A stretch of 64,000 bases of DNA from Lentibacter algarum (GCF_018860975.1 NZ_JAHKQI010000010.1:496001-560000), one strand, 5' to 3'. Numbered from the stretch's first letter, positions 18,599-28,212 are shown. Notes: a model not told the origin generated them from the letters alone. Numbers and translations are program-made.

Positions 18599-19764
18599 CA
18601 GATTCGTAGCTGCGTGCCCTGCAGCTTGATCGCGTCATTCAAACGGTTTAAAGCCCAAGCAATAAAGTAATTGACCAGAACAAACCCACCCATCAACAAA
18701 CCGATCAGTTCAAGTGTTTGACCGCTTTGGCTAATGGACGTCGAGATAACCGCAAAATAGTCTGAAAAACCAATGGCGACCCCCAAAGTCGTTGCTTTCA
18801 TGAGCCATACATATTGGTTTATCAGCGTCGGCATTACGATCCGCACTGCCAACGGCAGGCGTATGCGCGAAAAGATATTCCATTCCGAGAGACCCACTGC
18901 TCTGCCAGCTTCGGCCTGACCTGAGGGAACCGCATTAAAGCCTGCGCGAATGATTTCGGCAATATAGGCCCCGCCATAGACTGAAATCGCAAGGATCATA
19001 GCCGAAATTTCCGTCGTAAGATTAAGACCACCACGGAAGTTCAATCCTTTAAGCGAGGGAAAAGTGACTAAGGGCAGCCCGGCCTCGCGGGTGGCTGTAA
19101 TAATACCGGCAGCCACGACGAGTCCGATACCTATGATGGCCAACGACCCATTGCGTTTTGTTTGGGCCGCAACATGATAAAAGCGCCGCGCTTTTCGAAA
19201 CCATTGCATGACAAACAAACTGGTGAGCAGAATTAGAAAAGCGGCTATTGTCCAGAGCGCTGGTACATTGAAACCTGGCATAAAGATGCCTCGACCTGTC
19301 AAAAACACGCTTTCGCCAATAGAAATTGCAGAACGCGGAGGCGGAAGCGCTCGCAACAACGCGTACCAAACGAGAAGTTGAAGAATGAGAGGGATGTTTC
19401 TGAAAATTTCGACGTAGGTCGTGCCGACGATACGTGACATCTTGTTGTCGAGGGTCCGCATGACCCCCACAATCACACCGAGCACTGTCGCCAACGGTAA
19501 TGTAATTGCGCCAAGAAGAAGTGTGTTGAGGAACCCGACGAGAATGACCCGACCATAGTTGTCCCCGGCCTCGTAAGGGATCAGCGAAAAGCCGACTTCC
19601 CAACCGGTTGTTCTTTGCAAAAAGGCAAACCCAGAGGTAATCCCTTGTGCGGCAAGATTATCCCGTGCGATTAGTATCGAGAAAATGAGAAGAAAAAGCA
19701 GTGAGCCCAAAAATCCATATTGGATGAATAGGCGTTGCACCTTTTGGTTTCGAATGGTTTTCAT
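18598..19764 (-). CDS. aapQ: General L-amino acid ABC transporter permease AapQ
   Basis: The 388-residue product matches AapQ/BztB: an N-terminal segment, a long periplasmic insert, and the C-terminal permease domain with GQAEAGRAVGLSEWNIFSRI and PLAVRIVMPTLINQYV. It partners AapM. The gene lies downstream of aapJ past a strong stem-loop that probably lowers permease expression relative to the binding protein. Confidence 0.93.
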   Translation of the reverse strand: MKTIRNQKVQRLFIQYGFLGSLLFLLIFSILIARDNLAAQGITSGFAFLQRTTGWEVGFSLIPYEAGDNYGRVILVGFLNTLLLGAITLPLATVLGVIVGVMRTLDNKMSRIVGTTYVEIFRNIPLILQLLVWYALLRALPPPRSAISIGESVFLTGRGIFMPGFNVPALWTIAAFLILLTSLFVMQWFRKARRFYHVAAQTKRNGSLAIIGIGLVVAAGIITATREAGLPLVTFPSLKGLNFRGGLNLTTEISAMILAISVYGGAYIAEIIRAGFNAVPSGQAEAGRAVGLSEWNIFSRIRLPLAVRIVMPTLINQYVWLMKATTLGVAIGFSDYFAVISTSISQSGQTLELIGLLMGGFVLVNYFIAWALNRLNDAIKLQGTQLRI

Positions 19765-19795
19765 CGCAGCGGTCTCTTCCAGTTCTGCTAATTAT

Positions 19796-19825
19796 CTACG
19801 CCTCTGGGTACATCCAGAGGCGTAG
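19796..19825 (-). promoter_or_regulatory. Strong stem-loop between aapJ and aapQ
   Basis: A perfect 12-bp stem (CTACGCCTCTGG with CCAGAGGCGTAG) encloses a 6-base loop (GTACAT). It follows the aapJ stop codon by about 20 bases and precedes aapQ by about 30. There is no T-run after it on the minus strand, so partial termination or 3' stabilisation of the aapJ message is more likely than full termination. Such hairpins are typical after highly expressed binding-protein genes. Confidence 0.75.
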
Positions 19826-19846
19826 AACAGGTTTTCCGCCTTAGGT

Positions 19847-20887
19847 TCAATCGAGAACAAGTGCGTAGAAAAGTCCGCCGTCGGACCAAAGACCATTCAG
19901 CCCTCGATCAAGTCCGTATACGCTCTCTTGGCCAAGGGAGCGTTCAAAGATTTCACCGTAGTTTCCCACTTCTTTGATCATGGTGTATACCCAGTCATCC
20001 GATAGACCGAGCTGCTCGCCCATTCCTGGCGTCACACCCAACAATTTGGCCAAAGCAGGGGTTGGGGGGTTCGCTCTGATTTCGTCAACATTGGCTTGCG
20101 TGATACCGTTTTCTTCGGCCATCAACAAAGTTGAGAACGTCCAGTTCACCACATCGACCCAATTGTCATCGCCTTGACGCATCGCCGCGGCGGTTGGCTC
20201 CATTTCCAGAACATCGGGCAAGATCATGTGGTTTTCTGCGCCATCGGGCGCTTCATTACGAACCACAGCGAGGTTTGGTCCCCACCCAGCGTACGCATCG
20301 CAACGCTGACTGAAATATGCCGCAAGGGTTTCTTCAGATTTTTCAAACGGCACCATGTCGACTTCGATACCTAGCGCTTGCATGTGGTTCGTCACTGTAC
20401 GCTCAGTGGATGTGCCCCCTTCAACGCAAACGGTTCCGCCATCCAGATCGGCAGTGGACGTGGCTCCAAGTTCCCGGCGAACGACTAACTGAGTGCCACC
20501 GATAAAGTATGGTCGACTAAATTGCAGTCCGACATCTGTATCACGTCCGAGCGTCCACCCAGTAACCTTGATGATGACATCAATGTCGCCCGATTGAATT
20601 GCTGGAAATCGCTGCGCCCAGCTGATCGGAACAAACTGCACCGCTTCCGCTGATCCAAGAACTGCGGCAGCAAGAGCACGGCACAGGTCAATATCAAGGC
20701 CCTGCCAATTCCCTTTGTCGTCTACTTCTGCGAAGCCCTTGAAGCTGCCGTTGTGGCCGGTACACAAAAGCGTTCCACGCTCTTGCACCATTTTCAAGGT
20801 TTCTCCGGCCTCAGCCATTACCTGGCTGGGTAAAACCATAGCGCCCGCAACCGCCAACGTCGCCAAAGTCCGCTTCATTCTTCTCAT
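19847..20887 (-). CDS. aapJ: General L-amino acid ABC transporter periplasmic binding protein
   Basis: The 346-residue product starts MRRMKRTLATLAVAGAMVLP, a signal peptide probably cleaved after VMAEA or nearby, followed by the AapJ-type mature start GETLKMVQERGTLLCTGH and the solute-binding motif GLDIDLCRALAAAVLG. I chose the ATG at 20887 because GGAAGGA lies eight bases upstream; the frame stays open much further upstream but that part has no protein character. It binds L-amino acids in the periplasm for AapQMP. A divergent LysR gene starts 511 bases away. Confidence 0.93.
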   Translation of the reverse strand: MRRMKRTLATLAVAGAMVLPSQVMAEAGETLKMVQERGTLLCTGHNGSFKGFAEVDDKGNWQGLDIDLCRALAAAVLGSAEAVQFVPISWAQRFPAIQSGDIDVIIKVTGWTLGRDTDVGLQFSRPYFIGGTQLVVRRELGATSTADLDGGTVCVEGGTSTERTVTNHMQALGIEVDMVPFEKSEETLAAYFSQRCDAYAGWGPNLAVVRNEAPDGAENHMILPDVLEMEPTAAAMRQGDDNWVDVVNWTFSTLLMAEENGITQANVDEIRANPPTPALAKLLGVTPGMGEQLGLSDDWVYTMIKEVGNYGEIFERSLGQESVYGLDRGLNGLWSDGGLFYALVLD

Positions 20888-21398
20888 TTTGGAATCCTTC
20901 CTATTGTGGTTCGTGGCTTTCAACGCACACTTGCTGAAACAGTAGGGTGCGTTTCGGATCGCGGACAATTTACATCGACGCAACAAACTGTTCCGATAGA
21001 TCATGAGACGACTCGAGTGGAGATGAATGCACGCAATCAATCTCTCTACAGCGCTTCCACGCTCACCGATAATATGACGCGTAGGCAAGCTCTGCCGGGG
21101 TGCCGGGTGAAATGTGCTGTGCTGGTCACAGAATGCATGAATCCATCGGAGAAAATTAATGCCTATAGATGTGATTCAAAGTGCCTTCCCAACGTCACCT
21201 CAAAACAAATTTCTATTTTATAATTAGTTAAGGGATGGGCATATGGGTTTCAAAACTGGACGTAAGGAATGTCGGGAAGCGATATTTCAAAAAACCCCCT
21301 TCATTCATTCCATTCAGTACTATGTTAGTGACAAGGCACCTAATGTTGATGTAGAGCTTTAGCGTAAATATTCCCCGCTCCTAAGGCCGGAGGTTCAG
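20888..21398. other. Divergent promoter region between aapJ and a LysR gene
   Basis: This 511-base stretch has no supported gene. It should hold the aapJ promoter (minus) and the LysR promoter (plus). AT-rich sequence around 21200-21235 could carry promoter elements. No clear riboswitch or IS end was seen. Confidence 0.45.
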
Positions 21399-22304
21399 AT
21401 GCTTGATCGACAACATATACCTTCACTGAGTATTCTTTTCGCTTTCGATGCGGCAATGCGGCATCAGAGTTTTACATTGGCCGCAGAAGAGCTGAATGTG
21501 ACTCAAAGTGCGATCAGCCGCCAGATCAAGCAACTTGAGGCCATTCTCGGAATGCAACTCTTCTTGAAGAGCGGGCGTAATGTCCGATCGACTGATGCTG
21601 CGGCGCTTTATGCAAAAAGAGTGCATAGCGGTTTAAAGGAAATCGCTGATGGCACAAAGTTCATCATGGGTCATCAAGGCGCAGAAACCGTCAAGCTCGG
21701 TGTTCTGCCAACGACATCCAGCCGTTGGCTTGTGCCACGGCTTTCCACATTTATTGAAGAGAACCCACGAATTTCAGTAGTGCTTTCGGTCCAGACCCGC
21801 CAATTTGACTTCTCAAATGCCAATATCGACTCCGCGATCCATTGCGGCTTACCTGATTGGGAAGGCGTTGAGTATGATTTGCTCGGCGAAGAAGAACTGC
21901 TTGTTGTTTGTTCGCCCGACCTCATCTCTAACCGAAAGGTCAGGTCGGTTGAGGATCTTTCACGCCACACGCTTATTACAACCAACACACGGCAAGATGA
22001 CTGGCACCGCTTTTTCCCGAAAGGTGTTGGAACACCTGAAGGCAATCGTCGGCTAGAGTTCGAGACATTTTCATCCGTCATCAAAGCCACGATGGCGGGA
22101 CTAGGTCTTGCTATCATCCCGACATTCTTGATCCGAAATGAGTTGGCGGATCGGCGGCTCGTGTCAGCATACGGCAAGAAATATCTTTCAGGCCGCGGCT
22201 ACTATCACGTCTACCCCAAGGACAGGTTGGACTATCAGGCATTTCGGTCGTTTCGAATGTGGCTCTTGAAACAGGCCCGCGAAAGCCTTCAACCGACGCA
22301 GTGA
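21399..22304 (+). CDS. LysR-family transcriptional regulator (GcvA-like)
   Basis: The 301-residue product has an N-terminal winged helix (FTLAAEELNVTQSAISRQIK) and a LysR effector domain with the GcvA-like ending VYPKDRLDYQAFRSFRMWL. It is a DNA-binding regulator expected to respond to a metabolite. It stands upstream of an HpcH-type aldolase on the same strand and opposite the aap operon, so it may control either or both. Confidence 0.92.
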   Translation: MLDRQHIPSLSILFAFDAAMRHQSFTLAAEELNVTQSAISRQIKQLEAILGMQLFLKSGRNVRSTDAAALYAKRVHSGLKEIADGTKFIMGHQGAETVKLGVLPTTSSRWLVPRLSTFIEENPRISVVLSVQTRQFDFSNANIDSAIHCGLPDWEGVEYDLLGEEELLVVCSPDLISNRKVRSVEDLSRHTLITTNTRQDDWHRFFPKGVGTPEGNRRLEFETFSSVIKATMAGLGLAIIPTFLIRNELADRRLVSAYGKKYLSGRGYYHVYPKDRLDYQAFRSFRMWLLKQARESLQPTQ

Positions 22305-22372
22305 TACGCGCAAGAAACGCTCAGAACAACATCTTCCCAGAATGCAGTCTTACTAAGAAAGCCAAGAAATCT

Positions 22373-23146
22373 ATGCAACTTCAGAAAAATGAGTTTACGC
22401 ACGCAATTACAGCCGGAAAAAAGCAGTTGGGTCTTTGGATAAGCCTTTGCAGCCCATTTGCTGCCGAAATAACGGGTCCCGCCGGTTTTGATTGGCTGCT
22501 TATCGATATGGAGCATTCGCCTAACGACTATTTCAGTGTACTTGGGCAATTGCAGGCATTTACAGCAACAAATTCCACTGCGATCGTGCGGCCTGAATGG
22601 AACGATCCAGTCATAGTCAAACGTCTTCTAGATCTCGGCGCACCCGGTCTGTTGTTCCCGATGATCCAAAACGTAGAAGAAGCGGAAAAAGCTGTGGCCG
22701 CCACACGCTATCCACCGCACGGCGTACGCGGAGTTTCTGGTGCGACCCGCGCCAACAAATTCGGACGAGTCAAAGACTACGTTGCAAAAATCGAAGAAGA
22801 AACAACCGTCATTTTGCAGCTTGAAACGCGCCACGCAATCGAAAATGCCGAACAGATCGCAGAAGTTGAAGGCGTTTCCGGCATCTTCTTTGGTCCAGCC
22901 GATATCGCAGCGGATATTGGAAAGGTCGGTAAACCGATGGACCCCGAGGTATGGGATCTTATTAAACCGGTTGCTCAAAAGCTGATCAAAAAGGGAATGC
23001 CCGTTGGTACGTTGGTGCTTGACCCTGCGTTTGCCGCAGAACTTTTGAACGAGGGATTCACCTTTGTAGCCTGCGGCACGGATACCGGATTGCTGGCAAA
23101 ATCTTCGGATAACCTGTTGGCAGATGTTCGCGGAAAGTTGTCCTAA
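22373..23146 (+). CDS. HpcH/HpaI-family class II aldolase
   Basis: The 257-residue product has the family landmarks: DWLLIDMEHSPND, RPEWNDPVIVKRLLDLGAPG, LFPMIQNVEEAEKAV, and LQLETRHAIENAE followed by FFGPADIAADIG, giving the metal-binding Glu and Asp. These enzymes cleave or form 2-keto-hydroxy acids with a divalent metal and pyruvate or glyoxylate-type partners. I chose ATG 22373 because it starts just before the conserved region; the frame is open upstream across the end of the LysR gene. A second aldolase of this family is at 51808. Its substrate here is unknown. Confidence 0.88.
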   Translation: MQLQKNEFTHAITAGKKQLGLWISLCSPFAAEITGPAGFDWLLIDMEHSPNDYFSVLGQLQAFTATNSTAIVRPEWNDPVIVKRLLDLGAPGLLFPMIQNVEEAEKAVAATRYPPHGVRGVSGATRANKFGRVKDYVAKIEEETTVILQLETRHAIENAEQIAEVEGVSGIFFGPADIAADIGKVGKPMDPEVWDLIKPVAQKLIKKGMPVGTLVLDPAFAAELLNEGFTFVACGTDTGLLAKSSDNLLADVRGKLS

Positions 23147-23201
23147 TACCGGGGACCATGCCACCACGGTGATCCCAAATTGGATTCATCAAAACGCATC
23201 A

Positions 23202-23233
23202 CCGCGCTGCCAAAAACAAAGTAGGCAGCGCGG
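23202..23233 (+). terminator. Strong hairpin downstream of aldolase gene
   Basis: A perfect 10-bp GC-rich stem (CCGCGCTGCC with GGCAGCGCGG) with a 12-base A-rich loop lies 56 bases after the aldolase stop, in the space between convergent genes. No T-run follows, so its terminator activity is uncertain. Confidence 0.5.
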
Positions 23234-23448
23234 CACACGCACCAAAATAGCATCTAATACTTGTGGCATTCTGGCCGTTAACAAGACATTCCCCAGAACG
23301 ATGTATGCGCAGCCGTGCGATTCCGCTATGGCCAAGCGGGTTAAATGGCCCTGTTTTCGGACCATGTTCCGGCAAGTTTTTGAAACCCTGTTAGCTGGCC
23401 ATCCAGGAAACAGCAGCACGCTTCCCAGATAACACTGCTATGGTGATC

Positions 23449-24732
23449 TTACCCGCGGTCTGTAACAAACTGCATCGCAGCACTGCCAAATTCATAATAA
23501 GCAGAGCGCGCCGTACGCATTCCAACCGTACTCAATTCATGCAACGGAAGCGGGAAGTCAGACAAGGGTGCCCCTTGCACATAATCTGCGCAGGCTTTGC
23601 CAATGACCGTTCCGTTGCCGATACCACGCCCATTATATCCCAGCGGAATGATCAGCCCTGCTTCAGGGCTGTGCACTCTTGGCAAATGATTGGGCGTAAA
23701 TCCAACAGTGCCGGACCAGTGGAAAGACCACTTTGCGCCCTTAACCTGAGGATAAAGACGATCCCGTGCACGCGTGACCCATGCTTGCTTGATCGCTTTG
23801 AAGGCCCACTTGAGGGATCCAGCGGAACACATTATCAGACGTCCTTTGGGATCAATGCGCGTTGAAAGCATCACAGTTCTTGTATCCCAAACGCCGTGAC
23901 GTTCCGGCACGATAGAGGCTGCCACTTCGGGATCAAGAACATCCGTAGCAACGTGAAACATCCCAACAGGAATCGTTGCTTCGCGTGTTTTCGGCAATAC
24001 ATTGTCTGAATACGCGTTGGTCGCGAGAATAACTTGTTCGGCGGAAATGGTGCCGGTGCCATGCGTGGCAACCCATTTCCCCCCAGATTTAGCAAGCGAG
24101 CCTATGCGAGCGTTCTGAAAGAGCCGCGCACCGAACTGTTGAGCCACCCTTGCCATTTCTCGGGTATAGGACATCGGGTGGATCGTGCCAGCGCGGGGAT
24201 CAAACAGACCTCCGTGCCGATAAAGCTGTGATCCGGTGAGACGTACTGTTTCCTCACCCCCAACAACCTCGCAAGTAGCGCCACGCTCCGACATTTGGGC
24301 ATGGCGTTGTTTGAGATAATCAACTTTGCCCGCATTATGCGCGAGATAGATCGTCCCGCCGTTGTAGGCATCGCAGTTCAGATTATGTCGCTTAACAAGT
24401 CCAAAGACGGCCTCTGGCCCTTGGTCCAGTGCCGCGTTCAGCTTGTCACCGGCTTTTGCACCGATCCGTTGGTCTACTTCTTGCGGGGTCAGCCAGACAC
24501 CGGGATTAACAAGTCCGGCATTCCGTCCTGATCCGCCAAAACCAAATTCTTCGGCCTCGATGACGATGACGTCGGCGCCGCCCTCCGCGAGGTGGAGCGC
24601 AGCAGAAAGTCCTGTATATCCAGCACCCACGATCAAAACATCCGCGTTTAGATCACTTATTAATTGCGGCGTTTCAACCCGTGGGACAGCTGTATGCGGC
24701 CAGAGAGGTATTTCATTTAGTTCTGACGGCAT
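23449..24732 (-). CDS. FAD-dependent amine/amino-acid oxidoreductase (DadA/PuuB-like)
   Basis: The 427-residue product has the FAD-binding motif DVLIVGAGYTGLSAALHLAEG and the DAO-type middle and C-terminal parts (GFTPNHLPRVHSPEAGLIIP, GYNGRGIGNGTVIGK). It resembles the glycine oxidase, D-amino acid dehydrogenase and gamma-glutamylputrescine oxidase group, which oxidise C-N bonds. It is the last gene of the minus-strand operon that starts at 32296, 24 bases after the DapA-like gene. The amine substrate is not evident. Confidence 0.85.
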   Translation of the reverse strand: MPSELNEIPLWPHTAVPRVETPQLISDLNADVLIVGAGYTGLSAALHLAEGGADVIVIEAEEFGFGGSGRNAGLVNPGVWLTPQEVDQRIGAKAGDKLNAALDQGPEAVFGLVKRHNLNCDAYNGGTIYLAHNAGKVDYLKQRHAQMSERGATCEVVGGEETVRLTGSQLYRHGGLFDPRAGTIHPMSYTREMARVAQQFGARLFQNARIGSLAKSGGKWVATHGTGTISAEQVILATNAYSDNVLPKTREATIPVGMFHVATDVLDPEVAASIVPERHGVWDTRTVMLSTRIDPKGRLIMCSAGSLKWAFKAIKQAWVTRARDRLYPQVKGAKWSFHWSGTVGFTPNHLPRVHSPEAGLIIPLGYNGRGIGNGTVIGKACADYVQGAPLSDFPLPLHELSTVGMRTARSAYYEFGSAAMQFVTDRG

Positions 24733-24756
24733 CAGATATTCTTTCGACGTTATGAT

Positions 24757-25659
24757 TTAGATTGAAAGTGGGACATCGAACGAAAGGCCGGCTCTGGCAA
24801 TTGTTCGCTCGAACTCATCGATGGTGTACTGATCAACCGGACCTGTTGGGGGGCGGATATAATCAGATGTGAAGATGCCACGTTTCTTGTAGACATGCTT
24901 GCGGAATGCAAGACCGGGGCCAGGCTGGAACTCATAGCGTAACAAAGACACGTATTTGTCGAAACACTCTGCGGCACCTTCGCGGTCGCCTGTTTCAAAA
25001 AGGTTGTAGATTTTGACCAACACTTCCGGGAAGGAGAAGCCAGACATGATCCCTTTGGCGCCACGCTCCATTTCTTCTAGCATATACATGGCTCCAAGCC
25101 CGCCGAATACACCCATTTTGCCATCAGCCAACGCAAGAGTCTTGGACGTCTTTGGGCCAGTAGGGATCTCTTCGAGTTTGATATAGTTCGAAACATCATC
25201 TTTCGCCATCCGCGCGATCAATTCAGGTGACATCACGATGGCATCAAACATATCTGGCAAGTCATGCAGTGCTACGGGTATGTTCACCGCGTCGTTGATG
25301 GCCTTATAGTGTGCATAGATCGCATTGTCGTTTTGAATGCTGACCGGAGCAACGAATACAGCATCCGCGCCAAGCGCCTCTGCTTCGATGGCTTGCTCAA
25401 CCGCGCCCATCGTTCCCATCGTGCGAATGCCGACCCAAACTTCCAAACCATCGCGTTTGGTGTCCATCGTCACGTTGATGATGTCTTTGCGCTCAGCGTT
25501 GGCTAACTTATGAGATTCACCCATGAACCCCATGATGTTAACACCATTGACACCCACTTCATTTTGAAATTTGATGAGCCGCTCCATGCTTTCCAGATCA
25601 ACTTTGCCGTCATCTGTAAAGGGAGTGGGTAGAATTGGATAAACGCCTTTAGGGTCCAT
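24757..25659 (-). CDS. Dihydrodipicolinate synthase-family lyase (DapA-like)
   Basis: The 300-residue TIM-barrel protein starts with VYPILPTPFTDDGKVD and has the Schiff-base lysine in NYIKLEEIPTGP. Where biosynthetic DapA has the catalytic tyrosine in a YNxP-like motif, this protein has LHDLP, so Tyr is replaced by His. It is therefore not expected to be a dihydrodipicolinate synthase but a catabolic aldolase, dehydratase or deaminase of the superfamily that works on a 2-keto acid. It lies inside the hydantoinase/aminotransferase operon. Confidence 0.85.
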   Translation of the reverse strand: MDPKGVYPILPTPFTDDGKVDLESMERLIKFQNEVGVNGVNIMGFMGESHKLANAERKDIINVTMDTKRDGLEVWVGIRTMGTMGAVEQAIEAEALGADAVFVAPVSIQNDNAIYAHYKAINDAVNIPVALHDLPDMFDAIVMSPELIARMAKDDVSNYIKLEEIPTGPKTSKTLALADGKMGVFGGLGAMYMLEEMERGAKGIMSGFSFPEVLVKIYNLFETGDREGAAECFDKYVSLLRYEFQPGPGLAFRKHVYKKRGIFTSDYIRPPTGPVDQYTIDEFERTIARAGLSFDVPLSI

Positions 25660-25677
25660 TTCAGAGATACCTTTTGA

Positions 25678-26475
25678 TTAGTTGTTTTTGACAGGAACGG
25701 TATAACCAAGAGCCAATCGACCCCCGTCCGCATAAATAGTTTCACCGGTAATATAGCTGGAATAATCGCTAGCCAGATAAAGCGCGATATCGCCGATCTC
25801 CGATGGTTCTCCCAAACGACCCAATGGGGTCCTTGCGAGAATCCCGGTTAGGTTTTCAGGGTTGGCTTTGATCGCAGCCTGCAACAACTCTGTTCCGATG
25901 GAACCGGGGCCAATTGCGTTGACACGAACCCCCTCTGCGGCAAGCCGCACGGACATTGCACGGGTCATTTGCGCGATGCCGCCCTTGGCCATGCAATAGG
26001 CAAGCTGGTTGGGCAGTGACATCACCGAGTTAACAGAGGACATGTTGATGATTGAACCCTGCTTGCCCGCTGCTACCATTTGCCGGGCGACTGCCTGAGC
26101 CATCAAAAATGCACCACGTAGGTTGACGCCCATTAGTTTGTCAAAGTCGGCAACCTCCAGCGTCAGAATATCGCCCGCAATAGCAATGCCCGCGTTATTG
26201 ACTAACACGTCCAGACTACCGGTTTGCGACACGATGCTTTCAACCAGCCTGGTACAAGCGTCAGCGTCACTAACATCCGACTGCATGGCAATCGGCTTCA
26301 CCGAGGCACCGACAGCCAAAGTATCAGCTGCCTTTGTCACCGCTTCGCCGTTAATATCCGACATGCAGACAGTCGCGCCATGTTTTACAAAAGCCTCTGC
26401 ACAAGCATAGCCGATACCCTGCGCAGCACCTGTAATCAGAACCGTTTTGCCCGAGAAATCCATCCGGTTTTCCAT
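25678..26475 (-). CDS. Short-chain dehydrogenase/reductase
   Basis: The 265-residue product has the NAD(P)-binding motif TGAAQGIG, the NNAGIA segment, catalytic Ser in NMSSVNSVMS and the active-site motif YCMAKGG (Tyr-x-x-x-Lys). C-terminal GETIYADGGRLALG is typical of classical SDRs. It oxidises or reduces a hydroxyl or carbonyl group. Its start lies four bases after the hyuB stop, so it is part of the same operon. Confidence 0.92.
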   Translation of the reverse strand: MENRMDFSGKTVLITGAAQGIGYACAEAFVKHGATVCMSDINGEAVTKAADTLAVGASVKPIAMQSDVSDADACTRLVESIVSQTGSLDVLVNNAGIAIAGDILTLEVADFDKLMGVNLRGAFLMAQAVARQMVAAGKQGSIINMSSVNSVMSLPNQLAYCMAKGGIAQMTRAMSVRLAAEGVRVNAIGPGSIGTELLQAAIKANPENLTGILARTPLGRLGEPSEIGDIALYLASDYSSYITGETIYADGGRLALGYTVPVKNN

Positions 26476-26478
26476 ACT

Positions 26479-28212
26479 TTAAGTCCTTTCCATTTTGGCA
26501 CGCGCCGCTTCGGTGGCTTGCACATCAACGTTGCCTAGTTTGTCAGAGATCACACCATAGGCATCGCGAGCTTCTTCTACGCTCACAAAACCAAGCCGGA
26601 CATCTTCGCCAACAGCTTCAGGTGCACGGGTCTGTGCTTGGCCGTAACCACCCCCACCAGGAGTGTGGAGCACAAGGCGATCGCCCGCTTCAACTGTCTG
26701 CTTGCCTTTAGACCTCAGGGTCTCGCCGTTAACTGTAAAGACCCGACCACGGTGTCCAGATGCGCCGCCTGCTTGTCCGCGCGCAGGATGATCGACCCGA
26801 TCAAACATTGCAGAAATCGCAAACGGTGCTTCTTCACGGTGAGCAACTTCAATGTGCTGTCCGGCACCACCACGGTACTTACCTGCGCCGCCTGAGTTTT
26901 CCAGATAGACCTTGCGCCAAACCACAATCGGAGCGAGTGCTTCGGAAATCTCAACTGGAACACTACGGATACCTGTCGGAAAGCCAGTCGTGTTCAAACC
27001 ATCCAGCATAGGACGCGCGCCAGTACCGCCGGTATTAAACATAGTGACTGTGAAGTTTTCGCCACGTTTGTCACTGGCAGACGTTCCGTGCCCCCCCATC
27101 AAAACAGGTGCCCAAACACTGGACGCCCCTTCTGCTGGAGCCAATGTAGGATCAACCTGATGCAAACAGCCAAGCATCACGTCGGGCAACATTTGCCCAA
27201 TCACGTGGCGTGCGCAAACGGCACAGGGTGGTTGCGCGTTTGTGATTGTTCCTTCTGGTGCAGTCACAGTGATGACACCCAAGGAACCGGAGTTGTTAGG
27301 CACTCGGTTCCCGACAACGACGCGGATACCGAACGAAGCGTAGGCCTTGGTATAGCAAAGTGGCACGTTGATACCGAAGGACGACACGCCAGATGTTCCA
27401 GCAAAATCAACACCAACCTGGTCACCCTTGATGGTCAAGGTCGCCATGATTGTGATCGGGCTTTCATATCCGTCAGTTGTCATTGAATTGGTATAAACGC
27501 CATCGGGCAACGCACGCACAGCATCTTGCATAGCAGTACGCGAGGTCTCGATGATTTTGTCGCCCAACCCATCAATCGTTTCGAGTTGGTATTCCGCCAT
27601 CATATCTATCAGGCGGCGTCCACCGTCTTCGTTACAAGCAACCAGAGAATAGAGATCACCAACCACCTGCGCGGGTTCGCGCACGTTGGCATTTACCATT
27701 TCCAGCAAGTCCGCGTTCATTTGACCGTCTGAGGCCAAACGCATCAAGGGAATATAGAGACCCTCCTCAAATACCTGCCGTCCATCAGCGGTAAAGCCCA
27801 GACCGCCAACGTCAACGACGTGGGTTGTACAGGCAAACAGGGCCACTGGCTCTGTGCCCCGGAAAACCGGTGTGACAACTGTGAAATCGTGCAGGTGGCC
27901 CGTACCCTTCCAAGGGTCGTTGGTCATATAGCTTTCACCGGGCTTCATCGTTTCGATCGGGAACTTATCAAGAAAGTGCCCTACCGATTCCGCCATAGCG
28001 TTCACGTGACCCGGTGTACCGGTCACAGCTTGAGCCAACATCTGTCCGCGAGTATTGTATACCCCGGCAGACACATCGCCCGCCTCACGTGTGGAGCTTG
28101 AAAATGCGGTGCGGATCAGCGTTTGAGCCTGCTCTTCGACCACAGCGATCAAGCGATCCCACATGATCTGCATTTGAATCTTGTTCAGCGAAGATGAGAA
28201 TGTGTCGCTCAT
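26479..28212 (-). CDS. hyuB: Hydantoinase B/oxoprolinase-family subunit
   Basis: The 577-residue product has HyuB landmarks: QMLAQAVTGTPGHVNAM, YMTNDPWKGTGHLHD, FACTTHVVDVGGLG and the C-terminal ENSGGAGKYRGGAGQ. With HyuA it forms an ATP-dependent enzyme opening lactam or imide rings, such as N-methylhydantoin, 5-oxoproline or caprolactam. Its start overlaps the hyuA stop by four bases, so translation is coupled. The true substrate is open. Confidence 0.92.
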   Translation of the reverse strand: MSDTFSSSLNKIQMQIMWDRLIAVVEEQAQTLIRTAFSSSTREAGDVSAGVYNTRGQMLAQAVTGTPGHVNAMAESVGHFLDKFPIETMKPGESYMTNDPWKGTGHLHDFTVVTPVFRGTEPVALFACTTHVVDVGGLGFTADGRQVFEEGLYIPLMRLASDGQMNADLLEMVNANVREPAQVVGDLYSLVACNEDGGRRLIDMMAEYQLETIDGLGDKIIETSRTAMQDAVRALPDGVYTNSMTTDGYESPITIMATLTIKGDQVGVDFAGTSGVSSFGINVPLCYTKAYASFGIRVVVGNRVPNNSGSLGVITVTAPEGTITNAQPPCAVCARHVIGQMLPDVMLGCLHQVDPTLAPAEGASSVWAPVLMGGHGTSASDKRGENFTVTMFNTGGTGARPMLDGLNTTGFPTGIRSVPVEISEALAPIVVWRKVYLENSGGAGKYRGGAGQHIEVAHREEAPFAISAMFDRVDHPARGQAGGASGHRGRVFTVNGETLRSKGKQTVEAGDRLVLHTPGGGGYGQAQTRAPEAVGEDVRLGFVSVEEARDAYGVISDKLGNVDVQATEAARAKMERT

